Source: Ancylostoma caninum (Eukaryota; Nematoda; Chromadorea; Rhabditida; Ancylostomatidae). From it: a stretch of 64,000 nt of DNA. Of the stretch, positions 11,201-24,700 are shown in pieces; positions within the stretch are counted from its first letter, which is position 1; every line of letters starts with the position of its first letter. The notes beneath the pieces are model-generated. The model had not been told where the DNA came from, made no database searches, and saw only the letters and a program-made list of their open reading frames with translations. The DNA is taken from contig JBAJFG010000384.1 of assembly GCA_037903475.1 (NCBI GenBank), forward strand, positions 3,831,827 through 3,895,826, written 5' to 3'. A program made the translations under genes and the position numbers.

Positions 11201-12757
11201 AAAAAGGGTGCGTTCAAATCACATTGTCAGTAACCGACTATACTTATGTAAACATCTAATGTGTCTGCAATGGAGGACGACAAGTTGCTCGTTGGCTTCG
11301 TATGGATATTTAAACTTCTACTCACAGTGAGTTCATCTGCTTTTTGAACGGCTGTTTGAGCCGCAGCAACGTTTCCTTGTTGACCCTCAATCTGGAACGC
11401 ATCAACGATAATTATAGCAAAGGGTTTCGATTGAGCATGACTTGAAAAACAAAAATACTAAATAACCTATACGACACACTACCTCAGCTTCCTCCATCAA
11501 TCCTTCGATTCTTCTCCCAATCATTTCTCGCTTTTCTATCAAATCCTTTTTCTTCTTGTCGTAAACTTCACAGGAGACGTGCGTGTCTGCTAGAATGCAA
11601 AAACATTGATAAAAAAAGCAAAACGCATCGAATCAAGCAAGAAACTAGTGTGTAACCCTTTTGCGTACCTCTTGTATGGACTAATCTAGCCTCGTTCTTC
11701 TCGATCTTTCTACGCACTTCGCTATGCATGCGATTTAACTGCAACATGAGCTATTATGATCACTAAGCAAAAAACCAAGCACCTCAATTGCACTAAACAA
11801 TTTAGGTCGTTTTTCATGACAGAACTGTGAGGTGAACATTCATTAGAGGCCATGTGCATCCCCCAAGTGAACATTTCACCTAACAAATGCTATGAGCTAC
11901 GCTCCTACTACCTGATATCACAGTCGAATCAAATATTGAATCCTATACTAGCAGGTTCTCTATTAATTTTTAGAAATTCAGAAGCAATACCAGTACTAGC
12001 AGTAGGGTGAAGAAACAAAAATAAGCAAGACTTGAGGTGACTTGTCATCAGAAATTGAAGAACCTTCGAAGTATTGTGTAATACATGATAAAGCTGAGGA
12101 CTGATAATATCATATGTGTATGTTACAATGTTCTTTGCTCCACAAGAGAACACAGTTACCCTCTGCAGTGTGTTCGCGTTCATCAGTTATCAATTCACTC
12201 AAATGTGCAATCACTAGACCGAGGAAGCAGGGAGAACTAGCACGTACCCGTTCGAGATACTTCTCTTCGTATCCGAGACGTCCAAACCGATGACTTTCCT
12301 GGTAGCGTTTTTTGAGCGCTTCGTCGTGTATGGGCTGTAAACGATTCGTCACGGAATGGAAATGTTGTAAAAGGAAGTGATCTATCACGAAAAAAAAAAC
12401 GACAAAAATGGCGACTCACATATGGGCAAAATCCCAGGTCGTTTTTGGTATTCCGGAATGCTTCCGCAAGGCAGAATCCAACAAGAAAATCTCGGCACAC
12501 GTCTGGGTGATCGAAATCTATGGCACCACCCTAGAAATACAAGGCTTTAAAACTACCTAGAAAGCAAGATATTTTGGCAAGCTGGAGGATAACTGAGCAG
12601 CACTTCATACGCGTCTACAATAACGAGTCATTTCTATTTCATTTCAGACACAATGATACTTTTTGAACAACTGCTGAATAAGAGATACCTCGCCCGGTAG
12701 TGAATTACGTTGGGGACCCATGAGCTCATTGAGCATCTGTGCCATGTAATCCGTCAT
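8210..12757 (-). CDS. LUC7-like U1 snRNP splicing factor (LUC7L3 type), 10 exons
   Basis: Exons in coding order: 12757-12689, 12530-12420, 12334-12248, 11738-11669, 11589-11483, 11391-11326, 11193-11080, 10545-10259, 9043-8947, 8218-8210. All introns are GT-AG and all phases join, giving 338 residues. The N-terminus resembles the LUC7 start (an LNELMG motif at about residues 10-15). A CCCH zinc finger follows (C35, C43, C58, H63), then a long Lys/Glu-rich coiled-coil region (about 90-205). A second zinc finger of CCHH form (C207, C210, H226, H232) carries the LUC7L3-like sequence NDAQSRIDDHL. The C-terminal tail from about residue 240 is rich in Arg, Asp, Glu and Ser (RS-like). LUC7 proteins are U1 snRNP components that stabilise 5' splice-site pairing in the nucleus. 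Human LUC7L3 is longer through its RS tail. The last, 9-nt coding exon is the least certain part. Confidence 0.92.
9193..10103 (-). mobile_element. Decayed mariner element in intron 8 of the LUC7-like gene
   Basis: The 911-bp element is bounded by TA dinucleotides (9191-9192 and 10104-10105). Terminal repeats are TTAGTTTGGTCCGAAAGT on the left and, reverse-complemented, TTAGGTTGATCCGAAAGT on the right. Minus-strand ORFs spell parts of a mariner transposase: DNARPH at the second catalytic aspartate region, then CSPDLTPSDYHLFG (9267-9620). Upstream pieces in other frames include a KV.L..WWD-type motif (9623-9820). The N-terminal DNA-binding part is missing and the frames are broken, so it is inactive. 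It lies in the same orientation as the host gene. Confidence 0.85.
10614..10892. repeat. Perfect 92-nt inverted repeat in intron 7 of the LUC7-like gene
   Basis: The left arm, 10614-10705, and the right arm, 10801-10892, are exact reverse complements. They are separated by a 95-nt AT-rich spacer containing TA runs. The plus strand of the right arm holds CTGACGA (10817-10823), a short GGTA/TACC stem and GAAA (10839-10842), an order reminiscent of a hammerhead ribozyme core, followed by CCAATAAAG. Such motifs are known from Penelope-like retroelement ends, and Penelope remnants are common in this window. It may be two inverted element ends; no ORF is associated. Confidence 0.8.
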
Positions 12758-12790
12758 TTGGCAAGATGTGAAGAGATCAACGCAGATGAT

Positions 12791-12792
12791 CT
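12791..12792 (-). promoter_or_regulatory. Probable trans-splice (or 5' UTR) acceptor of the LUC7-like gene
   Basis: On the minus strand the sequence TTGAGTTTCAG ends at this AG, 33 nt before the ATG at 12757. It matches the nematode 3' splice-site consensus, and no upstream coding exon is needed by the model. It could be a spliced-leader acceptor or the end of a 5' UTR intron. Confidence 0.5.
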
Positions 12793-15706
12793 GAAACTCA
12801 AGAAATGTGCTGCATCACTAACGTTCACCCAACAAGAAAAGCCTCGTTAAAAGAAGGTCCAATTGGTAAAAAAAAAGCATAAAGATGGGCAAATGTACCT
12901 GTACCTAGTTAATAATGAAAATATTCATAATAGAAGTCAATTGTGAATGACTTATATTCAGAAGGAAGTGAGAAATCTTCTCAAATAGAATTATGACAGC
13001 AGTTTCTGATCACAAAAGATGTTCCACGTATCATAGTTTGATGAAGAAATGCAGCGTCAAGAAAATAGTACGAAATTAGAAAGAAATTGTGGGAGATATT
13101 CGAATAACAGGATGAATGAAATGTGAGTAGTACCCGTGAGTGCTCAATTTGGTATGTTCCAGAGGGTAAAAGCCGTAACTGCCTGATGTTTTGGAGATGA
13201 TTTCCATTAATATGCTTTCCCTTTTCATAATGTAGGCAAATGGGGTGACCGAGAACTTGAAGCAAAATGATCTAGTTGGTGTGAAAGCTATTTTCCAGTG
13301 GCGGACGCAGGGGGGGTCGCCCCCCCCCCGAGAATGGATCGGCAAATTTTTGAAGTTACTTTACAACACATATAAAAATCTTGTATTAGTAAGGATGCCC
13401 AGGTTTTATGACCAGAGCATGGAAGTTTCTTGTATTAGTTTTTTTAATTAGTTAACTTTTATAATTATTTTTAATATAACTTTTATTAATTATTTATTAT
13501 TATAATTAAGGTTTTTATTAACTTCATTTTCAGTCTGGGTCCCCAAAACGGCGGAGACCCTAATTTTTTCCCACACCCCCCCTCCCGCCCACTTTCTGCG
13601 ATATGCTACTGCTATTTTCATATATGTATGTGACAGGACGTGCTCGGTGAGATGTGGCAATTAGTGATTTAGTTGACACTGAGAATTTTGAGCGTGAATA
13701 TTAACACAGGAGCGACAGTCTATGATACTGCGTGTAAGTTTATGTTCAACCTCGTGAAGTAAGGAGAATCATACATCACATCCAACACATTAGGATGAAC
13801 CATAAGTTCAAGAAGTTCTTTTTTTACTTTGAATTCTCCTGCCAAATCTATGAAGAACCTCAGGAAAGTTGGTGCTTGTCAACAAAAAAACTGTTCATTC
13901 CATGCTACAATTCATCCGGATGAAACACTAAAACATACCCAGACTCCTATATCCAGCAAAAAATGAAATATTTCCTCCGTTTGTTCATTAAAAGGTGGGA
14001 TGAGCTTTACAAAACGTGAAGACTCTTACACCTATTGCGTGCATTAAAATAAACAACTCGTGAAGGCCCAGTTGCGATTGAGCCCGAGAAGGACGAGAGA
14101 AAAAAAAAACAAAAATGAAGAAGGTGGTGAGGTAGAAGAAGGAGAGGACGCTGCCTAAAGCAGGTAAATGATACAAGGTACAGCACATGTGCACTGCATC
14201 ACTGTTACAGGAGTAGTTAGAGGAACGATCACGATACTTCGGTACACAAGCAATGATCAGCGTATCCGGGATAACACCAAGGAGAGATAATTGAGTTCAA
14301 ATCATGGTGAATTCAAAGCGAACGCCGCGCCCTCCCTTTTTACCTTTCGGAGCAAAAAAAGCGAGTAGAGGGAGAAACGTCGGCGCCCGAGCATGGCGGC
14401 TCGCGGACAATTAGCCCCTCTGCGTCACTGGCACACGCTCACTCTCTGTCACATCCGGCTATAGTACAGTCTCTGCCAGATACTCTCGCTCTCTGCTGTA
14501 CTTTTGATTGCAGAACGTGCACTACACCTGACGCGCCACTGCAGAACCATTCCAATTCCATTCCCTTGAATCAAAGTTGTGTTTTTACTGAAAGTTTTTG
14601 TCATGTAGAGTATGTATTTTTGAGTAGAAATTGGTAGAGCTCCCATTCGGATCTGCTGCCAAGATTACGTCCCTCCATTCCCTTGCTAAACGTTAATTTT
14701 GCCCAGCTTAACATGAAAGATTGAAAAGCATTGAAAAACTGAGCCTGAAATCATACGACCTTCCAAAAATGGAAGCACTGTTTGCCTGTTTAGTAGTCCT
14801 ACAATTTATAATAGCTTGTGTCTGTTTTCAGGACGTTGAAGTTCTCATGTCGGGAGCGAGTTCGTTAACTCTATGCATATAAGGTGCTTTATGTACAGAG
14901 ACAGTGTCTTACTCTATGCATTTATTCGGTTTGATCCAGTAAGGTAAAGGTTTTTTAAACAAGAATGATAACTACAGCAGAATCTAATTGGGAGGAGGTT
15001 GACTTTGATCGTGGTTTCAGGGCGTAGAAAGGAAAATTTCGTTTCCTGGGTTGCGAAGGTGTCAGTGAGGGTAATAACTGAAATTTGTATATTTAACTCG
15101 ATCATATTAGTTTTCTGTCCATCTAATGTTTCGCCCTAAAGTTTTCACATCCTGAGCTCCTTCTTATACCTCTTTGAAATGATAGGGAAGTGGTGGATAA
15201 GAACTTTTTTTGTCATGGAAGCCTGAGTTTTTCATGGATGAGCAGTACCATTTTGTTTTTTAAAAATACTACACGTTCAGTATTGTTCTGTCTCTGAGCT
15301 TCATACGTTAAATCTTCTTCAGTAGTAAAATACCACACGTTCCCGATTTTCTTCTTTACCGTGGCTGGTTTTGTTTACTACCGAACGAGTCTAGCAAAGC
15401 ACCGATACATATTGCAGGTCTCGGTGACACAATCTTTGTATACAGCTGTCAAAAAGTGGATTGTTCCTTCTCTGAACAAAGCACATAGTTACGTAGTGCG
15501 TACTACCCTCTTCGTGCTTCTTCGTGCCGCTCGTAGCCCCACTGTTTAATTGTAAATCAAACAAAATTGAAAGAATGAAAAGCACTTGCTTGGTTCATTA
15601 ACCCTACGTTTTTTTTTTTGCGTTCATGTCGTCGTCGATAAGAAATGTCTCTGATCATGCTTAATCACGATTTAGTTGACGCTGCATGATTTGGTGAGAA
15701 GTCATA
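12793..15706. other. Divergent intergenic region between LUC7-like gene and cra-1
   Basis: This 2.9-kb stretch should hold the promoters of both divergent genes, but no core promoter element is recognised. It contains a CAGTGGCGGACGCAGG end typical of hAT elements at 13298, followed by an AT-rich block to about 13520 and a C-rich block at 13575-13600. Around 14330-14540 lies a GC-rich patch (TCGGCGCCCGAGCATGGCGG and nearby), possibly promoter-associated or repeat-derived. The rest shows nothing recognisable. Confidence 0.4.
13298..13605. mobile_element. hAT-like element end / fragment
   Basis: CAGTGGCGGACGCAGGGGG at 13298 is the kind of terminal sequence seen in many animal hAT transposons. 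A related end in opposite orientation, GTCCGCTGCCACTG, is found at 53128-53145. No matching right terminus or transposase is visible here, so only one end is supported; the right limit is arbitrary, at the C-rich block. Confidence 0.4.
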
Positions 15707-18700
15707 ATGTCGAAGGCGGATCAGCTCATCATGGAACGGCGTCTGCGGCCGATATATGGTATCAGTCTGCTATTATATGTACTTTCGCTCAGTTTAAGCC
15801 CCGTTTCTCAGACGCCATCGATGCCGGTAATGCGAAAAAGGCTGTGCAAGAGGCTGATAAAGTCCTAAAGAAGCATCCGGTGACAGTGTGTGCAAAGGTT
15901 AGAATACTCCTCCCGATTGCAGTGACTATGAGCTTACTTTGCTTATCGAAATTTACTTCGATCAGGTTCTCAAAGCGTTAGCGCTAATTCGCTCTGATAA
16001 GCTTGCCGAAGGTTTCGAGATCATCAACTCCCTAGACGTGCCTGGTGCCCAGTTTGATGATGGTACCCTTCAAGCATTTGTTCACTGTTTTAAGGTGGGT
16101 TCGTAATTTATTTCTATGTATGGACTCGTTTTGAAGCACTCAGCGGTGCGCCATAGAACATTATGAATCACCCGGGCTTGTTCTTCTTTCTTGCCCTCTT
16201 GTGCCGCGAAATGGTAATCTCAAACAAACTCCCAAAAGCGTCGAGACACCGTGCCAGCAGACCGAGCTGGAGATCTCTGGTCTGTCCGTCACTGCTCCCG
16301 TCCTTCTTTTCACGCTGCTCCAGATCTTTTTTCATTTGATGTTCTCACTATGAAGAATATGCAACTCAAATATTGTTGCCAGTGTGGCACCGTGGTGGTA
16401 TAGTGCTGTAGATTGAGCCGGAAGGATCTCCGCAACGCTCGTGCTCCTCCACGTTATAATCTCTAACAAGAAAATCATTGATTAATACGTTAGGCATAAC
16501 AGTCATGGTCGAACATTTGTCTTTAGTCATCTCTAATATGTCGACCCATGATCTGTCTTGCTGGAGATAACGACTTGGGAAGGACATGGAGGATTCTAAG
16601 CGTTGCGGAGATCCTCCTATCTCAATCCTCAGAACTATACCTCACCTTTACCTATTTTATACTCATATTTCCACCTGTGAGTGCGCTGCATCTTATCGCC
16701 GCACTGGTAAGCAGCTTATAGACATCATCAAGAATGCAGTCGATACCCTTGCGGGACTGCCATTTTTTGCTGTTCATCTATATATTCAAGCCGTAGAATG
16801 CTTCCTACAGTCTTTCTCAAAAATTTTTGCCTCACGCTGAACCGCCCGTCAGCTTAGCCATGTAGCACCACGTATGATAGTGCATAGGTGATGCGGCGTG
16901 GCTCAGCAGATGGGCAGTGCAGCGTGAGGCAAGGATTTTTGAGAAAGACTGTAGAAGTTCCTCACGTAGTTGTAGTTGTTCTTGTTTCTTAGCATCACTG
17001 GTTCTATGCAGATTAGTGAGACATCTGCTTATTTTTGGTCTCTTTTCATTATAGGAGGCCGGTTGTCCAAATCGAATAACAACACTTTATGAGCGAGCTG
17101 TTGCTGTTTCCCCTTCAGAACAAAATCTCACACACTTATTCATGGCTCATGTTAGAAATAGGTGAGAAAGAACCTCAATCCACTCTTTCTCGTTCTGTTT
17201 TCAATGGATCTGATATTATTTCAGGTCGTTTAAGAACCAGCAGTTGGTGGCCATGCGATTATTCAAGGAGTTCAACAATTCTCCGTATTTCTTTTGGGGT
17301 GTGATGAGTATCGTAATGCAGGTATAAAGTTTATTTAATCGTTATGTCTATCTGCATCGCATCAGAACGTGGCGAAAACCATTTTGGAATGATAGCGCAA
17401 CAGGCGAAGTTTACCGCTCCGATTGCACGTCTAACTCCTCCCACATTTTTGGTATAAAATCGCCACAAAAGCGTTTTTGGAGGTTGGTAAATTCGTAAGT
17501 GGTAGAAAATTATTGAAAGTGTCGACATTTCTGTATAAAAAGACTGTGGTGGTCGCAATTAGCATAGCCAGGAACTTTGTTTTACAGGCTCGTGAAAATC
17601 CTGAAATGGGGGCTAAGATGTTTTACCCTCTAGCAGCTCGAATGGTTGAAAATCATGTGACAAAATACGGTTATAAAGCAGGAGCGGGTGAGTTTTGAAA
17701 AACTATCACCTCCAAACTGCCTTGGAGTTCCCACCCTCTAGTAACATTTCAGTTTGAATCAGATTTTGCTTCTTTTTCTAAGCTCTTGAAGTTCCGCATA
17801 ACTTCTGAACATACCAAGTATTCAGAAATCGAGCTGCATGCAATGGTATTGGAGGGTATGAACAAGTTTGCTGAAGCAGAGGAACTACTTGGAACAGAGG
17901 AATCACGATCTCTGCTTTCAACGCCTCCATCTTTCCTTATGGCACGTAGAATTGCTCTTCTGTTGTCAGCTGGAAGACATCAGACAGTTATCGATAGAAC
18001 TGTTGAGGGATTGAAGATCGAGTAGGTTGATGTAGTTGTCGATACATTTATTTCCCCCAATGAAAAGTGTTTTGAAGAGGAACCGCCAAAATTTTCACTC
18101 TCGGTGCAAGTTTCACTCTATAGGCGATGGCGACAATCACTTTTGTGAAAAGAAAACAGAGGATGATTGCCTCCGTACGCAGATACTGCGGTAAATGGCA
18201 TGACCACAGGCGAATAATACGTTATGGATGAATCATTGAGATTACCTAGGGTGAACATATGACGTAAAACATAAACATAGATGTATGTGTTAACGATGGG
18301 TGAATTTGGGGGTTAACATGTTTACCATGTATAATTTCAATGATGCATGCGGCCCCACAGCTCTTGAGCACTTTCGGCCGAGCGCGTAGAGGATGCGAGT
18401 GTGGGACTTTGTACGGGAAAGGATGATACGGCCTGGCTGTGCAGTTGGCTACTTGGATGGATTGCTCAATCACAGGATTACATGAGACATGCCTTCTAGG
18501 TGCGCGCGAAGGGCTTGAGCATAGAAGGGAGGAATGTAGGTGGAGGCAGTATGTAGGGGACCAGTTGGACCATGAAGGCACAGACAATGAGAGGAGTGGC
18601 GGTGTGTGGCAGGGTCGGTCGTTGTTGGGGAACATATCTCATGCAACCAATCACAGAGTTTGTCTGCTCTTTACCGTCCAGTTTCCCACTACCGAACAGC

Positions 18701-21700
18701 ACAACCACGCATAGCTATCGCCTTTACTCCTGCGACGGTGCCCACAATGCCATGCTGTATTCGTCTGCTCGTTCAAAAGTACGGAAAACAATTCTTCTAT
18801 TTTCAAGATTATTCTCGCTTCTTTCGTGGGTTTTTAGCTCAGGATATGAGTTTGTGATCCCTCCATGCCCTAGAATAGGGGTTTTTTCGGGGGTTTCCAA
18901 CGCACATCAATTTCAGTCGCTGGTTCTTTTGGCGAACCTAGTGTAGTGTATCTTTGAAAATCGGAATGTGATGATAGAGTGAAATTTGCACCTATTTTCC
19001 AACTTATCCTTTTTCAGTCTAACAGGGTTGAACGGGCATTTGTCAACATGTAGACGGATTGTATTTACGCCTGTTGACATATGTTGGGAGATGGGGGTCT
19101 CCGGAGTGGGACGGTTTCATTTGCATAAGGAGTGCAATTTTGGGGAGGGGGAGTAGGAGTGGGGAGACGACATCGTTTCATGATTTTTTTTGTATCTTCC
19201 AACTAGATTACCTTCTAAAGTTCTTGGACTTTTTTGTAGCCCTGACGATTGGACGTTGTGGAAACTGTTGTTTGATTCATCTTTCGAACTTCTAAGGAAA
19301 GCCGAAGACGCAGGAGAACAAGACAAGTAATTGCCGTTTTTATTTCTTGAACTTCTTTAGTTATCATGAAATAGTTATGCTTTTACTCGAAAATTCTGAG
19401 CCATAGTGTTGAAATGTTCCTCAGTATGGTTGTTTTTATGATATTAAATGTATTGATGGAAGCCGTCAATGCGGACGGCTTGTCAACTAGTCGGTTACGC
19501 GGCCCTCACCTCGCGCGACTGGAACTCATCGGAAGGTTTACTAAGGAGGATGAGCCAATACGCAGTCTTCTTGGTAAAATGAACTTAGGTTAGTGGACTG
19601 AGAGCTGGTCTTTTGTGTTACTACTTCGCGTACAGTATTTTCATAATTCTATTCAGGAACTGCTATTGATTCGATGATAAACTATGTGTTGAGGTTTTAT
19701 GCGAAGCCTTGTTGTTACAATGATATTGTCCAGGTATACAGCGCATCTTTTCTCAGTGTTAAGCCTCTTCATTTTTTCCCGAATTTCTCCGAGTTTCAGT
19801 ATCTCTGGTTATTGAATGACGCGAACAAAGAGGAGCTTATTGACGGGTTAAAAGAGTTTATCGATAGCGTTATCCATCAACGAGAACAGGCTGGAGAAGA
19901 TAGCGTGAGTTGGTTACTTATATTAAAAATTTTCTGCTCCCCTTGGATTTGAATTGGTTAGCTGAGCTCATTTCACGAGTTTTCTTCGATTAGCTGATGC
20001 AGTTATAGTGATTGAGTGAGACTCTTGTTGTACACTTTGTAGATCTGGTACGATTTCCAGTATTTTCTTGAATTTTTATCCGGAGCAGAATTCGAGTAAT
20101 TGCTTCGGAAGTACTTTCGAGCATTTTTTTCACCTTGCTGCTGCCAAAAAACCTAATGACTTTTTTTTGATAATCGCTATTTCACTTGGAGCTGTTACAG
20201 GTCCATTCCTATTTTACTCACGCAGGGTGTTGCCATTTGAAGCACTCATTAACGAAATAATCAGTATCAGAAGATATAAAACAGCATTGGGGCAGAACAC
20301 ATTTAAATGTGAATTCAGCTAGTTTATTTACTCAGTCTGAGTTCTATTTCAGTGGTGAGACGGTGTTTTAGGAGAATTTTTCGGTGATTTTCCACCGAAT
20401 GGCCCATATGAAGACGTGCAGTTTTATTTTTTGAGGTGGTTGTTCTGAAGTGGATCAGGATGTCGCAGGAGACCATTACCTTGAAGCAACTGATGTTTTG
20501 TCCAACATTTATTTCTGAAGATTTTCAGGATGCTAACTGTTGGGCAGTTATTATGAACGAAAGGCTACGAAGAACTATTGGGAATATTGATCGCATGCCA
20601 AGGGAGGATCGGCGAAGGCATGTACAGCTGATCATTCGTGGCATCCTTCAGGTATTTATTGTCTAAGGAGAAATTTGATGACGAGGGAATGCTTTCATGC
20701 GCTGTGACCATCCGCTTGCAGCCGAATCGAGAACAGTTGGCTGGTACTGCACTTGCGCAACTCGCCGCAGCTATTTTATGGAATGAGTGGAGGGTCCATG
20801 GTTAGGAGTTAATCTTTTTACCATGAACAGGAGTTAATCTTTCTACCATGAACTATTGCTGTGTGTTATTCAGCCTTCGTTTACATACGAGCTGTAGCCG
20901 TTCTGTTTTTTTTTTTCTAAAATCGAAGCGTTCTCACCTACAGGAAGCTCCAAATGTCCGCAGGGGGCGTGGCCACGACGCGGCTTTGGGCAGAGACACA
21001 GGCGCTCTGCATGCTCCCACCGTTTGTCTGCAGAGTCAGAGAAGCCAGATGCAGCATAGAGAGCGCCTCTGTCTGATCGAAGAGCCGCGCCGTGGCCACG
21101 CCCCTCTTGACTGCGAACACTTGGAGCTTCCTGTACATATATGGCATTTGTCACGGAGTAAACATCGGTGCAATTGCGGACCCAGTACAAAGGCTACGTG
21201 CGAGTCGCTAAAAAGTAGTCTTTCACCTGAGAATTTAATCTATTGAAATGGATCAGCTCGCGCGCTTATTGTCACGCGATGTTTACTCCGAAGTGAATGC
21301 CCCGTATTTGCTTGTGCACGAATCGAAGCTATTGTTCTAGACGATTGGCAATCGTTTTATGAGATGATTTTGCTGCTCGAGTGGACTTCAAATGAGTACC
21401 CAACTGACCCTTTTTGTAAGCTTGTTTTATGCCGAGGTTACGCGCACATTGGTGGGTGGCTTTTGTTACCGCGATGTTTCCATTCTTATCGGAGAATTAG
21501 AGACTGTTTTGTGTTCAGGCTGTATGTACCGAATGGTTGCTTTAACACGAGCTCTTGATATCAAATCCGTTCAGAGGGACACCCTTGGTTACATTATGTT
21601 CCCCATGCCTGAACTTTGTGGCAGGTGCGATACTCTTCCAACATGAGACTAAAAGACTCATAAATAGAAGTTTTGGAAACTTTTGAGCTTCGATATCATC

Positions 21701-24700
21701 TCTTGCTCACTCATTCACTCACCCTCACTCATATCCCATTACCTCTAACAAACAAACGGTTTTTGTTCCTTCACCTCAGATTCCATTTGTGAGCTACACT
21801 TTCCTTAAATTTTAGGTTCAATGTAGGCATAGTTCACTATACTGAGATGGTTGAAGTTTATGAGCAAGCTGAAAAAGAGGTGGGCACATGTATAAGCTAA
21901 CTGGGCATGCTCTTTTCCATCTCAAAAGAAGGATTTTTCTGAATGATGACATAACAGTTGTTCTAGATTAGCGAAGCATTGATCGGAGCCTACCGTAATG
22001 GTGCATTCATGCAGGTTCCAAATCTAGTCGAATTAGCAGATAAGATGAGAAGGTCCGCTATGGTAAGTATTCGTCGAAAACTGAACATTGATTTGTCATC
22101 CCGTAAGGTTAGCGTTGATATGCGTTGTAGTCTGTGGGTGCAAATGAGCTGCATCGGTATTTGTCAGCTCTGTTTGCAATTGACAACATCGACGAGGCTG
22201 TCAACACTTTGCATGGCAATGACGATACTATAGGTGAGGTCTAATGCCAGTTTTTATTCCGTTCTGGCTTGTCAGCGTTCAAGAATCGTTCAAGAATGAA
22301 CTCCGTTAAACTGATGTCTGTTTTGAGGTGGATACAGATCCATTTGAAAGAATATTGATTAATGAAGCCACCTTTTTTTTATGGTACCCACATGATCTGT
22401 CATGATGATGTGAAAGACTTTTTTCAATTCAAAAACTCATGAGAAATTCTTTTCAAATGTTCTGTATACAATATAATACAATTGCATACCATTGTGTGTA
22501 CGCAACCTTGAAGGTTAACCTGAAGTCCAATGTTTCTAGTTCAAGGTATAATAATGTAGACACTTTATAAAGCGTACTTTCCAAATGCAGGCGAAGTAGC
22601 TGGATCTGCGATATTACGGGTTAACACTGTTAGTGAATCCGTGATGAGATTTGTTCGCGGCAACTTTTATTCATTTCAGAATGGGATTTGTTGACCGACA
22701 ATCGTGATCTCAGTGTGATCCCTTCATTCGAGCGAAACATAAAAGAAGAATTGGAGGATATAAGAAGGGATACACAACAAGAATTTGTGAGTTGTCAGTG
22801 TCGTTTTTGTAGTGGAACAAATATAGGAACAGTTCTATGGTTTGTGAGCCTAGTTCATTGGTGTTTGCTATTTAGGTGGATATGACGCGTCTTAGACATT
22901 ATTTGTCCCAAGCAATTGGCTCGGCAGGAGGAGCCAAGGGTGCTGGTCCAGAAGAACTAGGCGCTGATGTAACTCTGCTAAGAGTGCACCTTGAACACTG
23001 CCGCCAAAATTATTCAGTCAATGCACAGCAGGTTAAATCGATTATTCTTCTATGACTACTGCTTCACATCATCTTCGTACCTCATCAGCACTATTGCATT
23101 TTTTCGCAATTTTTACAATATCCATAGCCACTCATTCTGAGCAGGTGTACCAATGTCTAGAGCATTGTTTTAAATGCTAAAATTGTGTTCGAACAAGGTG
23201 TAGGGAGGTGTGTGGTAACTCTGAAGACATAAATGAGTACACAATTAATCATATGCAGTTTTCAGACAAAACCGCTTCTGCATGCATATCTTTTCATGTT
23301 GTCTTAGTAGCTGCTGTATATTGAGTGGCTGATATAATAGTTTGGTTTGTAATGTTACTGAAGGTAAGCAAAGTGTCTGGGTTTCAGAGCCGAGTGATGC
23401 AGTCGCCCAGTCCAGTTTGTTTAGCGCATTGGGTCCACGGTGGTTTCTTAGATCCTATTCTACGTCTTCTTCAGTCTGCCGCGGATGTGAGCGTTGATTT
23501 AATTTGTCCCAAGTTTGTTCTCTGTTGGTTACATTCATTCCCAAAATTTATTTTCATCTCATTAGGTCGTCAAGTATGAAATGTCCGATTTTGGATGAGA
23601 AGATTTCGAGTTTTGTTTCTAAAGCGAGGTGCAGTATAAGATATCCGAATATGCTCCTATACTATCCCCACAGCCTTGCCACCTTAACTGCAGCTTGATT
23701 GCGCCAACAGCTTGGAAACGTGGAAAGCTAGTAGCAATCAAGTGGCGAGGAGCGTTTCCAACATCATGTTGAAAATTGAACATTTTCTCCAGCAAGAAGT
23801 GAGCTAATTCCTGAAAGGAGTTGTGGTCAAATAAAGCAAGGTTTGCCCAGTACAGTGAGTGGGAGATTGGTCCTCACGCAGCGTGGATTTGTGAAAAATG
23901 GTCAAAAAATAGCACCCATTTTTGAGTGTCAAACTGGGAAAAATTCGTTTACTGAATCACTTTTAATGGTCATATTGCCTTGAGTACCTAAAAATTAATG
24001 GTTTATAAAGGTCACACCTTGCTGCTTACGCTGACCTAGTTTGACTCCTATCCGCTTCGGCTACGGCTTCCAGCTCATCGATATCCAGGTTCATCATAAG
24101 ACTCACTTTGGAGCTTCATGTCACCTGAGCGGAACTTGCCAAGCAAACGTTGTTCAGTGCGTTTACTAGCCAAATGTCCCATAACACTACCCTGATGTTC
24201 CCAGCTTTCTCAGCTCTAATGGCTGGAAAATGATGTTCCAGAATGACACGATTTTTCGTCTTTGAGTAGTTCTACAAAAAAATGCTTTCAAACAAAAATT
24301 CGAGGAGTGATCAAAAACTCAGGAAGTGATTTTAAAAGTAACAGGATGATTAAAGATAAGATGAGATCTAGTAAATCTTCGAAGCTAGAGACTGCCAAAC
24401 TGACCACTCATAAAATCGGACATTTCATACTTGACGACCCAATATTTGTGTATTTTTTAGTTGTATAGAATAGTTTCAATATCATAGTTTTCAGTCATCT
24501 CGCTTTTTATATCAGATAATTCAAACTCAGTCAAACTATAGTGTTTCTAAACTTTAAACTTGACATATACTTCTCGCTTCATATGAAGGTGAGGAGTCTT
24601 AAATATACTTCTCCTGGACCGGTTAGGGCTTTCGAGTGTGGCTGAGTGCTGACGCTATGCTTCTCGTGGAGTGTAGCACCCTGCATCGCCGTGACATCTC

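Noticed and set aside
20848..21246. ORFs of 106-132 codons on both strands
   Set aside because: They read through a palindromic MITE and its flanks within a cra-1 intron.
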